In this document: positions 23,831 to 34,640 of the stretch, piece after piece
Layout: the number at the start of each line of letters is the position of its first letter
Numbering within the stretch: position 1 is the stretch's first letter
Source of the DNA: Acanthacorydalis orientalis
Lineage: Eukaryota; Arthropoda; Insecta; Megaloptera; Corydalidae
Direction of reading: 5' to 3'
Length of the DNA: 64,000 nt
Assembly: GCA_034766995.1 (NCBI GenBank)
Contig: CM068322.1
Coordinates: 34,977,439-35,041,438 of the forward strand
Program-made: the position numbers and the translations under genes
Notes under the pieces: model-generated
Told to the model about the DNA's origin: nothing
The model's input: only the letters and a program-made list of their open reading frames with translations
The model's database searches: none

Positions 23831-24632
23831 AGACAATAACTACACCTCAGAGACCATAGAACGTGTCCAGGAATACTGTAAACTGGTACTAAAATATGGT
23901 CGACATTATTTTCCATATTTCACTCCCAAATCTAAATAAATTATCTGTGTGGAAAAATCTAACATTTCTCATTTCATGCAAGAACTGTAAGAAAATAAGT
24001 TGTAAGTCTAAAACACTCGGTACTTGAGAATTTATTTAAACATGTAATCTTTCAAAAATACCAATGCCGATTTAAAAATCGAGATTCGATTATCAAATAA
24101 ACGATATTCAATCAATGTTGACCGACAAAAAGTCGACAGTTTTTGAATATAGTTCAGGTAATATTTAAAAAATACACTTTCAGATAAAACCGCAATAGAT
24201 TCAAGTATTCTTAAAGATAGTTTAATTTTCAATTCGTTCTGTCTATCCTATTCGATACGAGTCTTCCAGACAGAATTAATTTTAAAAATATGTGTACGTT
24301 TGACTTGGACGCATATTGATGAACAATTTATCATTCCATTCAAATACCAGTTCCCAAAAGTTAGTCTCTTTGTCGAAATCTACATCAATTATGAAAAGAC
24401 TGAGTTAGGTACTTAACGCTTAAAAAATAATATTTATAATATTTTTGATTAGATAGGGTGGATAGTATGAACTTGAACATTTCAAACACTACTTTTATAA
24501 CATTTACTGATAAACTAAAATTCACTTTTTCATTTTAGAATTAAAACTGCACGATTGAATAAACTGAAAAGGATATTTTACTGTGATATTTCAAGAATAC
24601 AAAGAAACGACTGTCTCTTTCGTCTCCTTCTT

Positions 24633-24634
<2 letters not shown>

Positions 24635-24680
<46 letters not shown>
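24635..24680. repeat. (TA)n microsatellite, 46 bp
   Basis: Pure TA after a pyrimidine-rich run (cgtctccttcttct). Confidence 0.97.
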
Positions 24681-24684
<4 letters not shown>

Positions 24685-24896
24685 TATGTATGTAACGCCT
24701 ATCAGTATAATATATTAGATTCGACTACATATTTTTCGAACATTCGTGATGTTTAATAGATTTAAATACACGTGTTTCGTCCACTAAACGAATTCTAATT
24801 ATTGTTTTCTACAAAGATTAATTAGCTTTTATGTTGAATTCAAACCGTATGTTTATTTATGAATTGACAACAAGTCGTCGATCTATATCAAATACT

Positions 24897-24912
24897 ACAT
24901 ATACATACATAC

Positions 24913-24967
<55 letters not shown>
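24897..24967. repeat. (CATA)n/(TA)n microsatellite
   Basis: CATA units at the start grade into 48 bp of TA. Confidence 0.96.
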
Positions 24968-24970
<3 letters not shown>

Positions 24971-25302
24971 GAGACAGATTCATTAAATCAGAGTAGGAAA
25001 AAAATGTCTTGGAATTCGGAACGTGTTATCCAAATTTGTCAGATGTTGAATAGAACAGCGATTCTTGGGCCGAAACTATGAGATCATCGAATGGCCATGT
25101 TGTGTTGTGTTGTTGTTGCTAGTGTCGTTGTGTCGTAGTTTTTTTTCCTCTCTGTGTGAGTTATTAGATCAGATTAGAATTCGAGCAACAAATAAATATT
25201 TATACTGTCAGATATACATCGATATTGTACTTGTACGTGTGGTTTCAGAATTCAAAATTTAGAAAGTATTTTTTGGTCGCATTGCGTTGCTATTGCTAAA
25301 TC

Positions 25303-25425
<123 letters not shown>

Positions 25426-25639
25426 TGTATTGTTACTGAGGTAATTGTAGATGTGTGCGAAAGATAACATTGTGCCAGTAGCGAAAACACTTGTGCTAAA
25501 TCTCAATAGAAATGTACCTCAAAATGAATTACACAAAAGTGTAATCGGACTCAAATATGTACTGAAAAATACTCGAAAATATCGAATTGGTAGAAAAATA
25601 ATTGTAGTTTACGACGTTCAAATTCGTAAATATTTTTCT

Positions 25640-25950
25640 CATTTTTATGATTTTCCCAGCTGTCATAACTGTTGGATGACTGACGCCGGACTTTTGTGCA
25701 AGATCTCGAATTGTTGTGCGTGGTTCTGATTCAACTAACTCCTTCAGTTGATCGTCATACAGTCAAGAAGGACGCCCGTGACGTTCTTCATCTTCAAAGC
25801 TCTCGTTATCAGTACGAAATTTTTATGGAGCTGTCACTGGATCGTACGTTCCCTAACAGTACCCATACCAAAAGCATTGTCTAGTTTACGAGCAGTTTCT
25901 GCTGCTTTACCACTGATTTTGAACTCATACAAGTAATTTTCGCTTACTTG
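25640..25950 (-). pseudogene. mariner transposase, N-terminal DNA-binding region
   Basis: Read on the minus strand, YEFKISGKAAETARKLDN followed by AFGMGTVRERTIQ (about 25950 down to 25850) matches the first HTH of mariner transposases, and LVESEPRTTIRDLAQKSGVS then HPTV (about 25740 down to 25666) matches the second. A frameshift and the short scrambled stretch FEDEERHGRP-like (25760-25800) lie between them. After HPTV the sequence becomes unrecognisable and the catalytic domain is not present before the 120-bp TA tract. The 140 bp upstream on the minus strand (25950-26090) would be its leader. Confidence 0.65.
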
Positions 25951-26099
25951 CTTCTTTCTCGTCTTTAATTCAATAGCCTAATTTGAAGCAAAATTAATAA
26001 GAAAACCAAAGTCGATATTACCGAAATACCGACCGAAAAACGCACTTGAAATTGATATAAGCACGCACACGATGAAATGACACTTTCATTGAAACACAT

Positions 26100-26690
26100 T
26101 CAGGTTAGAATCTTGACCAAGCAGCGGGCTTAACCTCACAAAACAGTAGTGAACATGATGGTGTATGAAAAGCAACATATAAGGGCACTGCATATTTTTT
26201 GCAAAGCGCTGCCGAAGCAGCGAGAATGATTTGTTCAAATTTAAGGGAAGGTGTTGTGAAACCAAGCATGCAAACAATGCTAAAACAGTGGAAGATGTCC
26301 GAAAATGCATTCTGACTTCATCGACCAAAGCTGCGATAAGATATTCGTCAGTTATGCTTAGTTTACATTAGAATTGTAAGCGGTAGAGTGCCGACTATCC
26401 CGTTACTAGCATAATGTAAACACTTTGTGATAGTGAAACTAGAGTACTAAAGATAGTAGCGAATAGACTAGAGTGGATAGGACATCTGGAATAGTACACT
26501 CTACTATCCTTTTCTCCCACCACAGTAGAGGGTCTAGAGAAAAAAACAGGCTAGTATACTATATCACTTACTACCCTAATGTAAACTAGTCCTTATTCAA
26601 CGGATGAAGCCAAGTTTTACCAATGGGAGATATTTTAAGGATTCGAAGTTGTTCAATGGCTCTGTAAATAAACATTCATTTTCTACAGAC
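26100..26690 (-). mobile_element. Family A MITE, interrupted and end-truncated copy
   Basis: Family landmarks on the minus orientation: cctcacaaaacagtagtgaa (26133), ccgaagcagcgagaatgatt (26213), aatgctaaaacagtggaaga (26275). The family sequence is broken at about 26357 and resumes at about 26591 (caatgggagatattttaagg, then gtaaataaacattcattttc), with a different MITE in between. Neither terminal repeat is intact. This copy is therefore older than the insertion it carries. Confidence 0.7.
26357..26590. mobile_element. ~230-bp MITE nested in a Family A element
   Basis: The left end is TTAGTTTACATTAGAATTGT (26359-26378) and the right end, reverse-complemented, is CTAGTTTACATTAGGGTAGT, so the ends are inverted repeats. 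A third, inverted copy of the end (tactagcataatgtaaac, about 26404-26421) lies inside, making the first 60 bp a small hairpin of its own. The interior has many tag/cta repeats (tagagtactaaagatagtag). No coding capacity. Flanks look like ctt/ctt or ctag-type, so the target duplication and superfamily are uncertain. Confidence 0.65.
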
Positions 26691-26913
26691 CAATAGAACA
26701 TTTTGAACTGAACTGAATTTCAGGGATTTTTCAGTAAGACACGCATTAAATAAAACCCGAGATCTTAACGTATATAAAAGACAATACGTTTGAGTTCAAA
26801 ATTCCTAAAAGTATACTTTTATTTATTTTAAATTTTGAAATAAAAACGAGGTAATCAGTAGCGTATTGATTTGATGTATTCTTATCAGATTTTTAAAAAA
26901 ATTTGGCATGATT

Positions 26914-26916
<3 letters not shown>

Positions 26917-26985
<69 letters not shown>
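26917..26985. repeat. (TA)n followed by (GA)n microsatellite
   Basis: 38 bp of TA joined to 32 bp of GA. Confidence 0.97.
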
Positions 26986-26986
<1 letters not shown>

Positions 26987-27341
26987 ATGGATTTTTTTTA
27001 ATTTCAATGAAAAGAATGTTTCAATCCTGACTTATATCATTCCATATATACAATGTATTCCAATATTTTCGACATTCTTTCAAACGTACCTTTTCGTCAA
27101 TTATCTTCATATTTCTTTAAATAAATCCATCCGATCGAAATTCACCAAAGGCGATACTTTTGATGAATCATTCCGTATCCTATTTAATTATCCAGTCGGT
27201 GTCACGTCGAGTCAGGTATTTGAAATCTCCGAGACCGAGCACAAATGAATATTCTTTTCCAGAAGAGAAAAACGTCCGCACATCCGAAAAGGATCTTTAG
27301 AAATCGAGACGTGCAGAGCGCGAAACTTATTCGATAAATAA

Positions 27342-27342
27342 T

Positions 27343-27390
<48 letters not shown>
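27342..27390. repeat. (TA)n microsatellite, 49 bp
   Basis: Begins with ACATACATA units, then pure TA. Confidence 0.96.
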
Positions 27391-27393
<3 letters not shown>

Positions 27394-27544
27394 TGAATGC
27401 GAAGTTTGCTCGAGTCGCCATTTACTTAATATACACACAAATAAATATAAACGATGCTGTCTGCGATTATAATCAGCATAACCTAATTCAGTTAATAATA
27501 ATTCCCGCGATATTCATTATCCTGAATACCCGTTTAATTAGCTC

Positions 27545-27800
27545 ATTAGTCGTCTAATTGATACGAGCGCGTCGCGTTAGAGGTGCACAAGGGGGGCGGC
27601 GAGGCGGCGCGCGCGGGCGGCCGCTAGGACCGTCGACCCGTAGCGTCCGTGGTCGCCAACAAACAACACAAACAAAGACACACACACAACACACAGGCAG
27701 ACAGACACACAGGACGAACGACTCTATAACTAACGAACATCGTTCGACGCTCTCTCGCTCGAACACTGTCTCAGTCACTCGCACACTTAATACACGAATT
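27545..27800. other. GC-rich island
   Basis: A short, very GC-rich core (27585-27645, ggggggcggcgaggcggcgc and following) is followed by an (ACAC)n-like stretch. Open frames on both strands are low-complexity Arg/Gly or Thr/His strings. It may be the edge of a promoter or 5' exon, but no start site was recognised. Confidence 0.35.
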
Positions 27801-27819
27801 AATTAATTAGCTCGAAGAT

Positions 27820-28045
27820 CGATCGGAATTAAGCCTTCATGTGCCCGTAGATTGCATGCTGACATCGGATGCATTTCGTCCGATATGTAAAATTGATTAT
27901 CGAATGGTAGGATTGATTAACTGACCGACGAATGCAAACAGTGACGCGGTGTTTGCGCTCCACACAGGGCAGGTGTAAAGTATTTCGGTCGGACATGCCC
28001 GAACGGTTCGGTGTCGGACACTTATCCTCGTCCGTGATATAAAAT
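27820..28045. promoter_or_regulatory. Candidate regulatory stretch, non-repetitive
   Basis: This block next to the GC-rich island is free of the repeat families and holds several homeodomain-type GATTA cores (27892-27898, 27910-27918), a CAGGTG site at 27971-27976, and a small inverted motif gtcggacatgcccgaac-type region at 27990-28010. Only motif content supports it. Confidence 0.2.
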
Positions 28046-28438
28046 CGAGTATGATTGAAAATGTACTAAATAACAATCACAATGTAAATAAATCTTCGAT
28101 CGATATTTTATTTTTCATTCCATTTTCGAAGAAATATACTGTAGATTATCAGCAATCGAAGAGATCAAAAACCGGACGTTCGAATGATAGAGTTGCTTTA
28201 ATTATTAGGAATAAAATAGAAGTCTCAATTAAAACTAAAAATTACAATTTATTTACTGTGGTATTAAAAACTTTTAATGTTGGAATGTTAATCAGTTATC
28301 GGCACATTAATATTTTCTTTAACCGAAAAACTATTTAAAAAAGAACTACCCTTCTCTGTAATTGTCCGCCGTTTTATGAGAAAAAATATATTTACCAAAC
28401 TTTAAGAAAGGTATGAATATCTTCTTGAGTTTAAACAG

Positions 28439-28460
28439 GTATTATATTTAAATATAATAC
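28439..28460. repeat. Perfect 22-bp palindrome
   Basis: GTATTATATTT is followed at once by its reverse complement AAATATAATAC, with no spacer. It lies about 75 bp outside the mariner element that follows. Confidence 0.9.
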
Positions 28461-28536
28461 AAGAGAGTCAAGTTACAAGCAGGAATGTATTAGAAAAGTA
28501 CAGAAAATAAGAGTATAACGTTCACAATAAATCCTA

Positions 28537-29769
28537 CAATCCCATAAGTAATGCGGTACTTTCATGCAGGTGAAAGTGGATGATGCAACACTTATTGCAA
28601 TTAACATATCTATCAGATGCTTAATTGTACATAATGTTTTCTCAGTCTTATCGTGGAAGATTAACAGTGATCAAGCAAATTGTCAAGAAAAAATATTACT
28701 TATCACAGAAGTGTCTAAGAAACATATTAGGTATACTTTGGTTTGGGTGTCTCGTCAAGGCAGCAACGCTACAACTGCTGTGAAAAAATTGTGGGACATT
28801 TATGGATCAGATGTTATTAGTCTTAGTCAAGGACAAAGATGGTTTCAACGATTTTGGTTCGGGACCTGCACCCTTAAAGATGATGAATGATCAGGACATC
28901 CGTAAGACTTTGATGATGAAATCATAAGAACACTAACTGGTGGAACAAAATCTTAGTTCAACGGTAGAAGAATTATCCAAGATCAAATCAACGCATTCAA
29001 CTATTCATCGGCACTTTAAAATGATTGGTAAGGTTTCTAAATCGGAGTCAGTGTGTTCCGCACACAACAACGTGTGGAAATTTGCACTTCTCATCTATGT
29101 CGATTGCAAAATTATCTATTTTTGAATAGAATTGTTACTGGTGACGAAAAATGGATTATTTATAACAATATTAAACATCAAAGACAATCGATTGGCCGCA
29201 ACGAAACGTCATTTTCAACTAAGAAAGGATGGCTTCATCCAAAAAAGGATATTTTCTGTGTATGACGGGATATGGAAAGAATTACACATTAAAAGCTATT
29301 ACCAGAGAATCACAAACGACTTGTATTGTGAACAACTGGTACGGCTAAAACAATCCATCGATGAAAAACGTCCGGCATTACCCAACAGAAAAAGGTTTAA
29401 TTTCTCGCCACACAACGGCCGACCTCACACGGCAAGCGAAACCCTTCAAAAAACCGAGCCAGTTCGAATAAGATGACAAATCCACTACATTCCCCTGACC
29501 TAGCACCATCAAATTATCATCTGTTTCAATGTCTCCAAAATCACATCAATGTTTAATACAGAGAGTGATGTCCGAAGGGAGCTCGACTCTCTCTTTAATG
29601 CAAAGCTCAAAAAGCTCTCTCGTCAGAGGATTGAAAATTTCAGATTAAGATGGGAAGAAGTTGTAAATGATAACGGAAAATGTATTTTGGATCAAACTTG
29701 AAACGTGAATTTTTTGTTCACTGTTTCAAAACTTATTTTAAAGAACCGCATTAGTTATGGACGATCCAA
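28537..29769 (+). mobile_element. mariner transposon, nearly complete but inactive
   Basis: The left end (caatcccataagtaatgcgg then tact) and the reverse complement of the right end (ttggatcgtccataactaat then gcggttct) form terminal inverted repeats of about 28 bp. TA dinucleotides flank both ends (28535-28536 and 29770-29771). At 1233 bp it has the normal length of a mariner. The left terminal repeat has small deletions. It holds the transposase pseudogene below. Confidence 0.8.
28711..29700 (+). pseudogene. mariner transposase, frameshifted, two catalytic residues lost
   Basis: The protein is recognisable nearly throughout. HTH 1: KHIRYTLVWVSRQGSNATTA and the following DVISLSQGQRWFQRFWFGTC (28720-28870), stopped by TGA at about 28888. 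HTH 2 and linker: STIHRHFKMIGKVSKSES (about 28997-29055). First catalytic motif: RIVTGDEKWI, aspartate at 29143-29145, intact. Second motif reads FSPHNGRPHTA: the codon at 29411-29413 is His where mariners have Asp. Third motif reads SPDLAPSNYHLF: the codon at 29512-29514 is Asn where Asp is expected. The C-terminus (RWEEVVNDNGKCILDQT) ends at a stop near 29699. At least four frameshifts and several stops divide it. The DD34D arrangement makes it a mariner; it is certainly inactive. Confidence 0.85.
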
Positions 29770-29783
29770 TACATTGCCTATTG

Positions 29784-29801
29784 TTTTTTTTTAAAAAAAA
29801 A
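29784..29801. repeat. T9A9 palindromic homopolymer junction
   Basis: Perfect T-to-A switch beginning 15 bp beyond the right end of the mariner element. Confidence 0.9.
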
Positions 29802-30359
29802 GAAAGTGGCTTAGTCTTATCTCAGACCTATTTAAAATAAATCGAATGATAGAAACATTATTTCAGTGTCGAAGCTAGACACGAGAGGACAATTAAAACT
29901 TAATCTGTTATTGTTGCTTCAAAAAAAACTTCACATATTTTATAAGCGCGAGCCGTTCGAAACGACCGAGCGAACTTGTCGCATAAAAAACGACAGAACA
30001 AATTAAAACACGGACGAGGCTCTCAGAGATCTGTACAGCGAACGAATAATGTTAGTGCGGATAAGTGTAACGTTTTATATATCTCAACAGCGACGACACA
30101 CACACACACACCACAAGCGAATAATTCTTGTACTTTAAACACGAGCTGTCGAGAAAAAAATTCCTTCGGTCGTATATCCGAGTGGGCAAACGACACGATC
30201 GGCCTCGCTAAAATATTAACGTTTTAATAAACAGGCCGCGTCGTCTATAAATTATCCACATAAACACATATTTTTCTCCCTGGACACGTAACGCGTAGGA
30301 ATAACATCTTTTTCAATTACATCTGACTGAAATCCGATGATAAATATGCGAAATATTCC

Positions 30360-30770
30360 GGAAAAGAGCAAATGTGGCGAGAGACCATCCGACGATAATA
30401 ATTCTCGGCCGTCAATTGCATTAAGACATAATAGACACACAACAGGTCGGAACGTGCGCGTGCGACAGAGGAACGAACGCGAGAGAGAGACGACGGACCG
30501 ATGTGTGTGTGTGTGTGTGTGTGGAATCACCTGTATGTGCGGCGACAGTGACAATAACACGAAGTGAATCGGAATGTCGAACGGGAGATGCGTGAACGGG
30601 ACAGACGATACGTGTCGAACGTACAAGAAAACGATACACCGTGCCGAAGAACATGTCTTCGCCGATGGACGGACGCGTAGGCGAACCTGAAGGAGAGGAT
30701 TGTAACACGACGATACGCGGCCGACTCTGTACGGAGAGCTCGGGTTGAAACTCTAAAAACATGTTTTAAA
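30360..30770. other. GC-richer island with a (GT)n tract
   Basis: CpG-rich sequence with (GA)n near 30480 and (TG)n at 30502-30521. Frames of 75-124 codons exist on both strands, but the minus frames cross the GT tract as His-Thr repeats. No conserved content was recognised. It may be regulatory or untranslated exon sequence. Confidence 0.3.
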
Positions 30771-31614
30771 CAGATAATGAGATACTGATGAAGAGTGGAC
30801 TAACTCCCTGTCAATTTAACTAACTTGTCTGTACGGTGACAAACATAATTATCTCGAACGAGAACGGCTCTGTTCCAGAAAAGGACACTATTTGAACGTG
30901 TCTGACGGCTGTAATAATAATGTACTCGACTGTTACTACAAGGATTCGAGCAGTGTGAGTGAGTGCTTGCTTGCGTTGCTTTTCACTTCGTCCGAGACAA
31001 AAACTTCAAATGCGTGTGCGTGTGTGATGATTTAGACGTGTCAGCCGTTTCTGAATTAATGGAAGAGTGATTTGAACTCGGCAGACGGAAATTATGACAC
31101 GTGCGGTGCTGAGAAAGAACCGAAAAAGTTGTATTCAATCACCGAAAAAGTCGACAGTAGATGGAGAACTCATGAATGGTTCGAAACTAAAAGCCTTACA
31201 ACTTTTGAACATGTTTCACAATAAATTACAAATCGTTCATGTACAGATTTTTATGCATCTTCTCTCTTTAAAAATGATGGAATAATCAACACAATCTGCA
31301 TAAGAAAGAAACAAAAATGAGCGAAATATGAAAAAACATTCATTTTTAAAAGTAAGTTTAGCCACCATTTGAGGACTGTTTTGTACCTTTTTGTCTAATG
31401 ATTTCAATTAAGTAATTTTTACAATATTTTCATGTATGTTTCAACAGATCATTGAAGCTAAAATCGAGGAGAAAATACTTGTATAACAGCAAGTAAACAT
31501 ATTATAAATCACTCCAACAAAATCAGTTACTAAAAAAAATCATTAACAGAATTATTTCTTGTTTTTATAGCACTGGATGAAGATTTCATAAACGTTTTTA
31601 ATATCACAATACAG
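30771..31614. other. Spacer with no recognised element
   Basis: A diverged outer Family B segment may be present at about 31340-31390 (aaaacattcatttttaaaag, then agtttagccaccatttgagg). Otherwise nothing was recognised. Confidence 0.35.
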
Positions 31615-31930
31615 TTTTGACACTGTAGCTAAATTATTTCACAAATGAATTCTTTTTTCATCCCCAATGTACAGAAAAATCAATAAAGTGCACTTTTCAA
31701 TTCATTGTATTCACAAAATGTAAAAAGATATGATCAATACAATTAATAATTTAAAATGTTCCTACGATGAAACATTCACTTCGAAGATCGAAATTTAAGC
31801 GAGAGAACGAATCTTTCTATGTGTTTTGGCGTTATGAAAACAACGGATCGAAATTCGTACAATAATGATTCATTGAGAAACGATTTTGTGGACTGAAGAG
31901 TGAAAAAAGAATTAATTTGTGAAAAATCTT
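31615..31930. repeat. Family B foldback element
   Basis: Outer left segment ttttgacactgtagctaaat, then ttcacaaatgaattcttttt and tcatccccaatgtac (31617-31672); outer right segment gattttgtggactgaagagt then aaaaaagaattaatttgtga (31880-31922), its inverse. The interior is rearranged, with cgaaatttaagcgag and a second cgaaattcgtac. Confidence 0.5.
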
Positions 31931-33300
31931 TACTATATAATTTTTAAACGGGTAGGTAGATCAGCAAATAAGAGAAACCTTCAAAACCAAACCAAGAATC
32001 ATCTATAAAGGATTAATATTTTCTAAAAATCTGCATGAGAACTTTTTAAAAAGGTTTCACACATTTACTATACTTTAACCTTTTGTTTACTGAATTAATC
32101 AGAATACACAAATCGAACAATATAATTTTTATTGCGAAAACGGATAACATTCAAGAACAGATTTCATTTTTTTAAAAAAAATGTAAATTTTAGAAAGATA
32201 TCTCTTGTAGTGAATGATAAATCATCGATTTTTCAATACCAGTTTTTGTTTACAAGTCTTTAAAGGCGTGACAAAGGTTAAAAAAGGATCAAAACTGAAA
32301 AAAACAGTGATCCATCCGTTTAGGATTTATTTTATTTTTAGTCGAATGATTATAACTGATGCGGCGGACGATAATTAAAATTATATTACGAAAAATAATA
32401 TTTTTTAAAAAAGAAACAGATTGAAATTTCGCCTCAGGATCGATATTTTTCCCCGATTTTGCTTCAAGTGTTTACAAAAAATATATACAAGTAAACAGAA
32501 AAGCTCCACATAAGCATCCGTGTGTGCTGTAGGACCGTGGACGCGTTAGCCGTCACGGGATCGAATCGGAAAGCATATATCAATACGAATGAATAGGGCA
32601 CACAAATTCAATCAGCACGACCGTCGTCGTCCGGATCGTTGTGAAGTCGCGTCGACTCGCACCGCTCGGGCCGTGTGTTCGTTCAACATGAGGTTGTGTG
32701 TTGTATGACGTTGCTTGTTCATTAGACGAGTGCACTAGCCAGGCATGTAATTTCGTTCGCTGTTAAATGAACGAGATGGTATCTTTTACGCTGGAGCTCA
32801 TCTAGCGGCAGTTGATTGCACGCCACTAATTTATCTGCAGCCAACTGCCGGCTCGCTCGTTCGTTGCCTGCGCGCTTTGTTCGTGCGAAACGACAGAGAT
32901 GCGGCGGTTAATCGCGTTTCGACTGCAAAAACGTGAGAAATCCAGTGCGCCGCGACCACTTATCATTTATCGAATTAATTACCGCGTTCAGTGTTATTAT
33001 TAATATCATTATATGCTGTTGGCGGAGCACTCGCCTCGTTACTTATCGAACGAACACGGTTTAATACCCACACGATTAGTTTTTTTTTTTGCTTTTTAAC
33101 AGCTCTCTAACTCTACGGACGCACTTTTTTTTATTCCAATCCGTACAATCTTCATGACCGTACTTAATCAATTCACAATATAAACATTAAACAAGTTTCA
33201 ACGACACATCAATACTTCTTTTCTCCATTCGTCCATAGAAAAAGAAACGATTGAACTATTTGTCATGCTTATTATCAATGCCTGTGAAGATGGCACACAA
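31931..33300. other. Mixed spacer: AT-rich first half, GC-richer second half
   Basis: 31931-32510 is AT-rich with a T7A8 junction at 32167-32181 and nothing else recognised. From about 32515 to 33050 the sequence is GC-richer, repeat-free and holds the inverted CAACTG pair annotated separately; 33080-33300 returns to plain AT-rich sequence. Confidence 0.4.
32806..32850. promoter_or_regulatory. Inverted CGGCAGTTG / CAACTGCCG pair
   Basis: A perfect 9-bp inverted repeat, 32806-32814 and 32842-32850, each with a CAGTTG/CAACTG E-box core, separated by 27 bp. It lies in the middle of a repeat-free GC-richer block (32515-33050), which makes it a candidate bHLH or Myb-type (CAACTG) control site. 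Function is inferred from motif form only. Confidence 0.25.
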
Positions 33301-33316
33301 TATGTTAAGGAAAATT

Positions 33317-33586
33317 GTTCCAAGTAGCATTCATATAGGTCTACAGTTCCTGAAACAGTGAAGAAAAGGAAACTTTATTTTCGATTTTTTGACCTTTAAC
33401 GATTGGAACATTTGTTCTCACTCCCAGAAACTCTAGAAATAGTCTAGACGAGCTCGGAACAGTCATCGAAATGCGAGGGCGTAAAATTCATGGCCCGAAA
33501 ATTTATTTTCATGTTTTAGCCTTTAATGATTGGACTTCTGTTCTCATTTTCAGAAACTCTAGAACCACATGAATGCTACTTGTAAC
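33317..33586. mobile_element. 270-bp MITE with ~40-bp terminal inverted repeats
   Basis: The left end GTTCCAAGTAGCATTCATAT and the reverse complement of the right end, GTTACAAGTAGCATTCATGT, agree at 17 of 20 bases and similarity continues (ctacagttcctgaaa against ctagagtttctgaaa). Inside are two direct copies of a ~70-bp unit, about 33375-33440 and 33500-33565 (tttattttc...gacctttaacgattgga and tttattttc...gcctttaatgattgga). No coding capacity and no clear target duplication, so the superfamily is unknown. Confidence 0.7.
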
Positions 33587-34352
33587 ACTTTTTATTTTTT
33601 CAATTTCTGAAAGTGAACTTATCAAATGCATTCAAGTTTTGTCACAAAAAAAAACTAATTTAATTAATTAATTGGCCCTATATCTCAAATTTGATTGATC
33701 TAACTAAACAATTTCAATTTAATGATCATATAAATTAGGTATAATAGCACGGAATACCTTCACTGATAAATCAGTCGATAGAGAAAAAACTGTACGAAAC
33801 CCAATTCGATAATTGCATTAAATAAAGATAAGCGAAACGAATCAGTAGTCAATCGTATCGAAAATATCTGTTCACTTTATGTTACTTGTAAATACAATCC
33901 GTGTTTACATTCATATCGATCAGTTTCAGACCGAGTTATAGCCGAATTGTTTCACTCATAAAAATATCAAGACCATATAATCAAATTATCCATTCGAATA
34001 GGTTGAATGATCTGTTCTAATCGCTCGAATAAACAGATATGTTTTTTTTTTACAGAAAAAAAAATCAAACGACGACACTGATACAGTTTTCAATATCACA
34101 AGAAGCATTTTACTCACACATTTCTAGATTTTTCATGTATGGCACGTTCTTATTTCACAATTACAATTCGGATTTTTTTTCTAGAAGAAAAGAAAGTGAA
34201 CTACAGCAGCAGAATCATTCGAAAGAAACTTATTTTGATGTTTTTTCCGGATATGATTTTATCTGATGGGATGAAAACGGTTTACATTTTTATTTAAACA
34301 ATGAAGAATGCAGTTTTGCAACATGAGAATTTGTTTAACAGTTATATATTCA

Positions 34353-34354
<2 letters not shown>

Positions 34355-34404
<50 letters not shown>
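34355..34404. repeat. (TA)n microsatellite, 50 bp
   Basis: Pure TA. A (CA)n/(GA)n stretch follows at 34436-34480. Confidence 0.97.
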
Positions 34405-34407
<3 letters not shown>

Positions 34408-34595
34408 CTACTATGTATATAAACGAATGTATATATACACACACTTTCAAACCACACACACACAGAGAAAGAGAGAGACATTTTTTATACAATCTATTGA
34501 AACGTCTAACCCGTTCCAGTAATACTCGTACACCTCCGCATTCCATTTCATATAATTGGCAATTTATTAAGAATTAAGAGGATGAACCAACTATA

Positions 34596-34640
34596 AAAAC
34601 ATACCGGGCACTGGCGCTGCTGGGGGAGGCGAAGGTAATG
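34596..34640 (-). other. Possible 15-nt microexon or exon edge
   Basis: In AT-rich surroundings a GC-rich spot reads on the minus strand as a pyrimidine-rich acceptor (ttaccttcgcctcccccag), then 15 nt (34619 down to 34605), then a donor-like gtatgttttt. Alternatively the whole spot is a proline-rich exon end (frame ...LPSPPPAAPVPG). On the plus strand gcgaag followed by gtaatg is a weaker donor. One short spot cannot prove an exon. Confidence 0.15.

Noticed and set aside
29053..29476. Overlapping open frames of 70 and 114 codons taken as genes
   Set aside because: They are pieces of the one frameshifted mariner transposase, in different frames.
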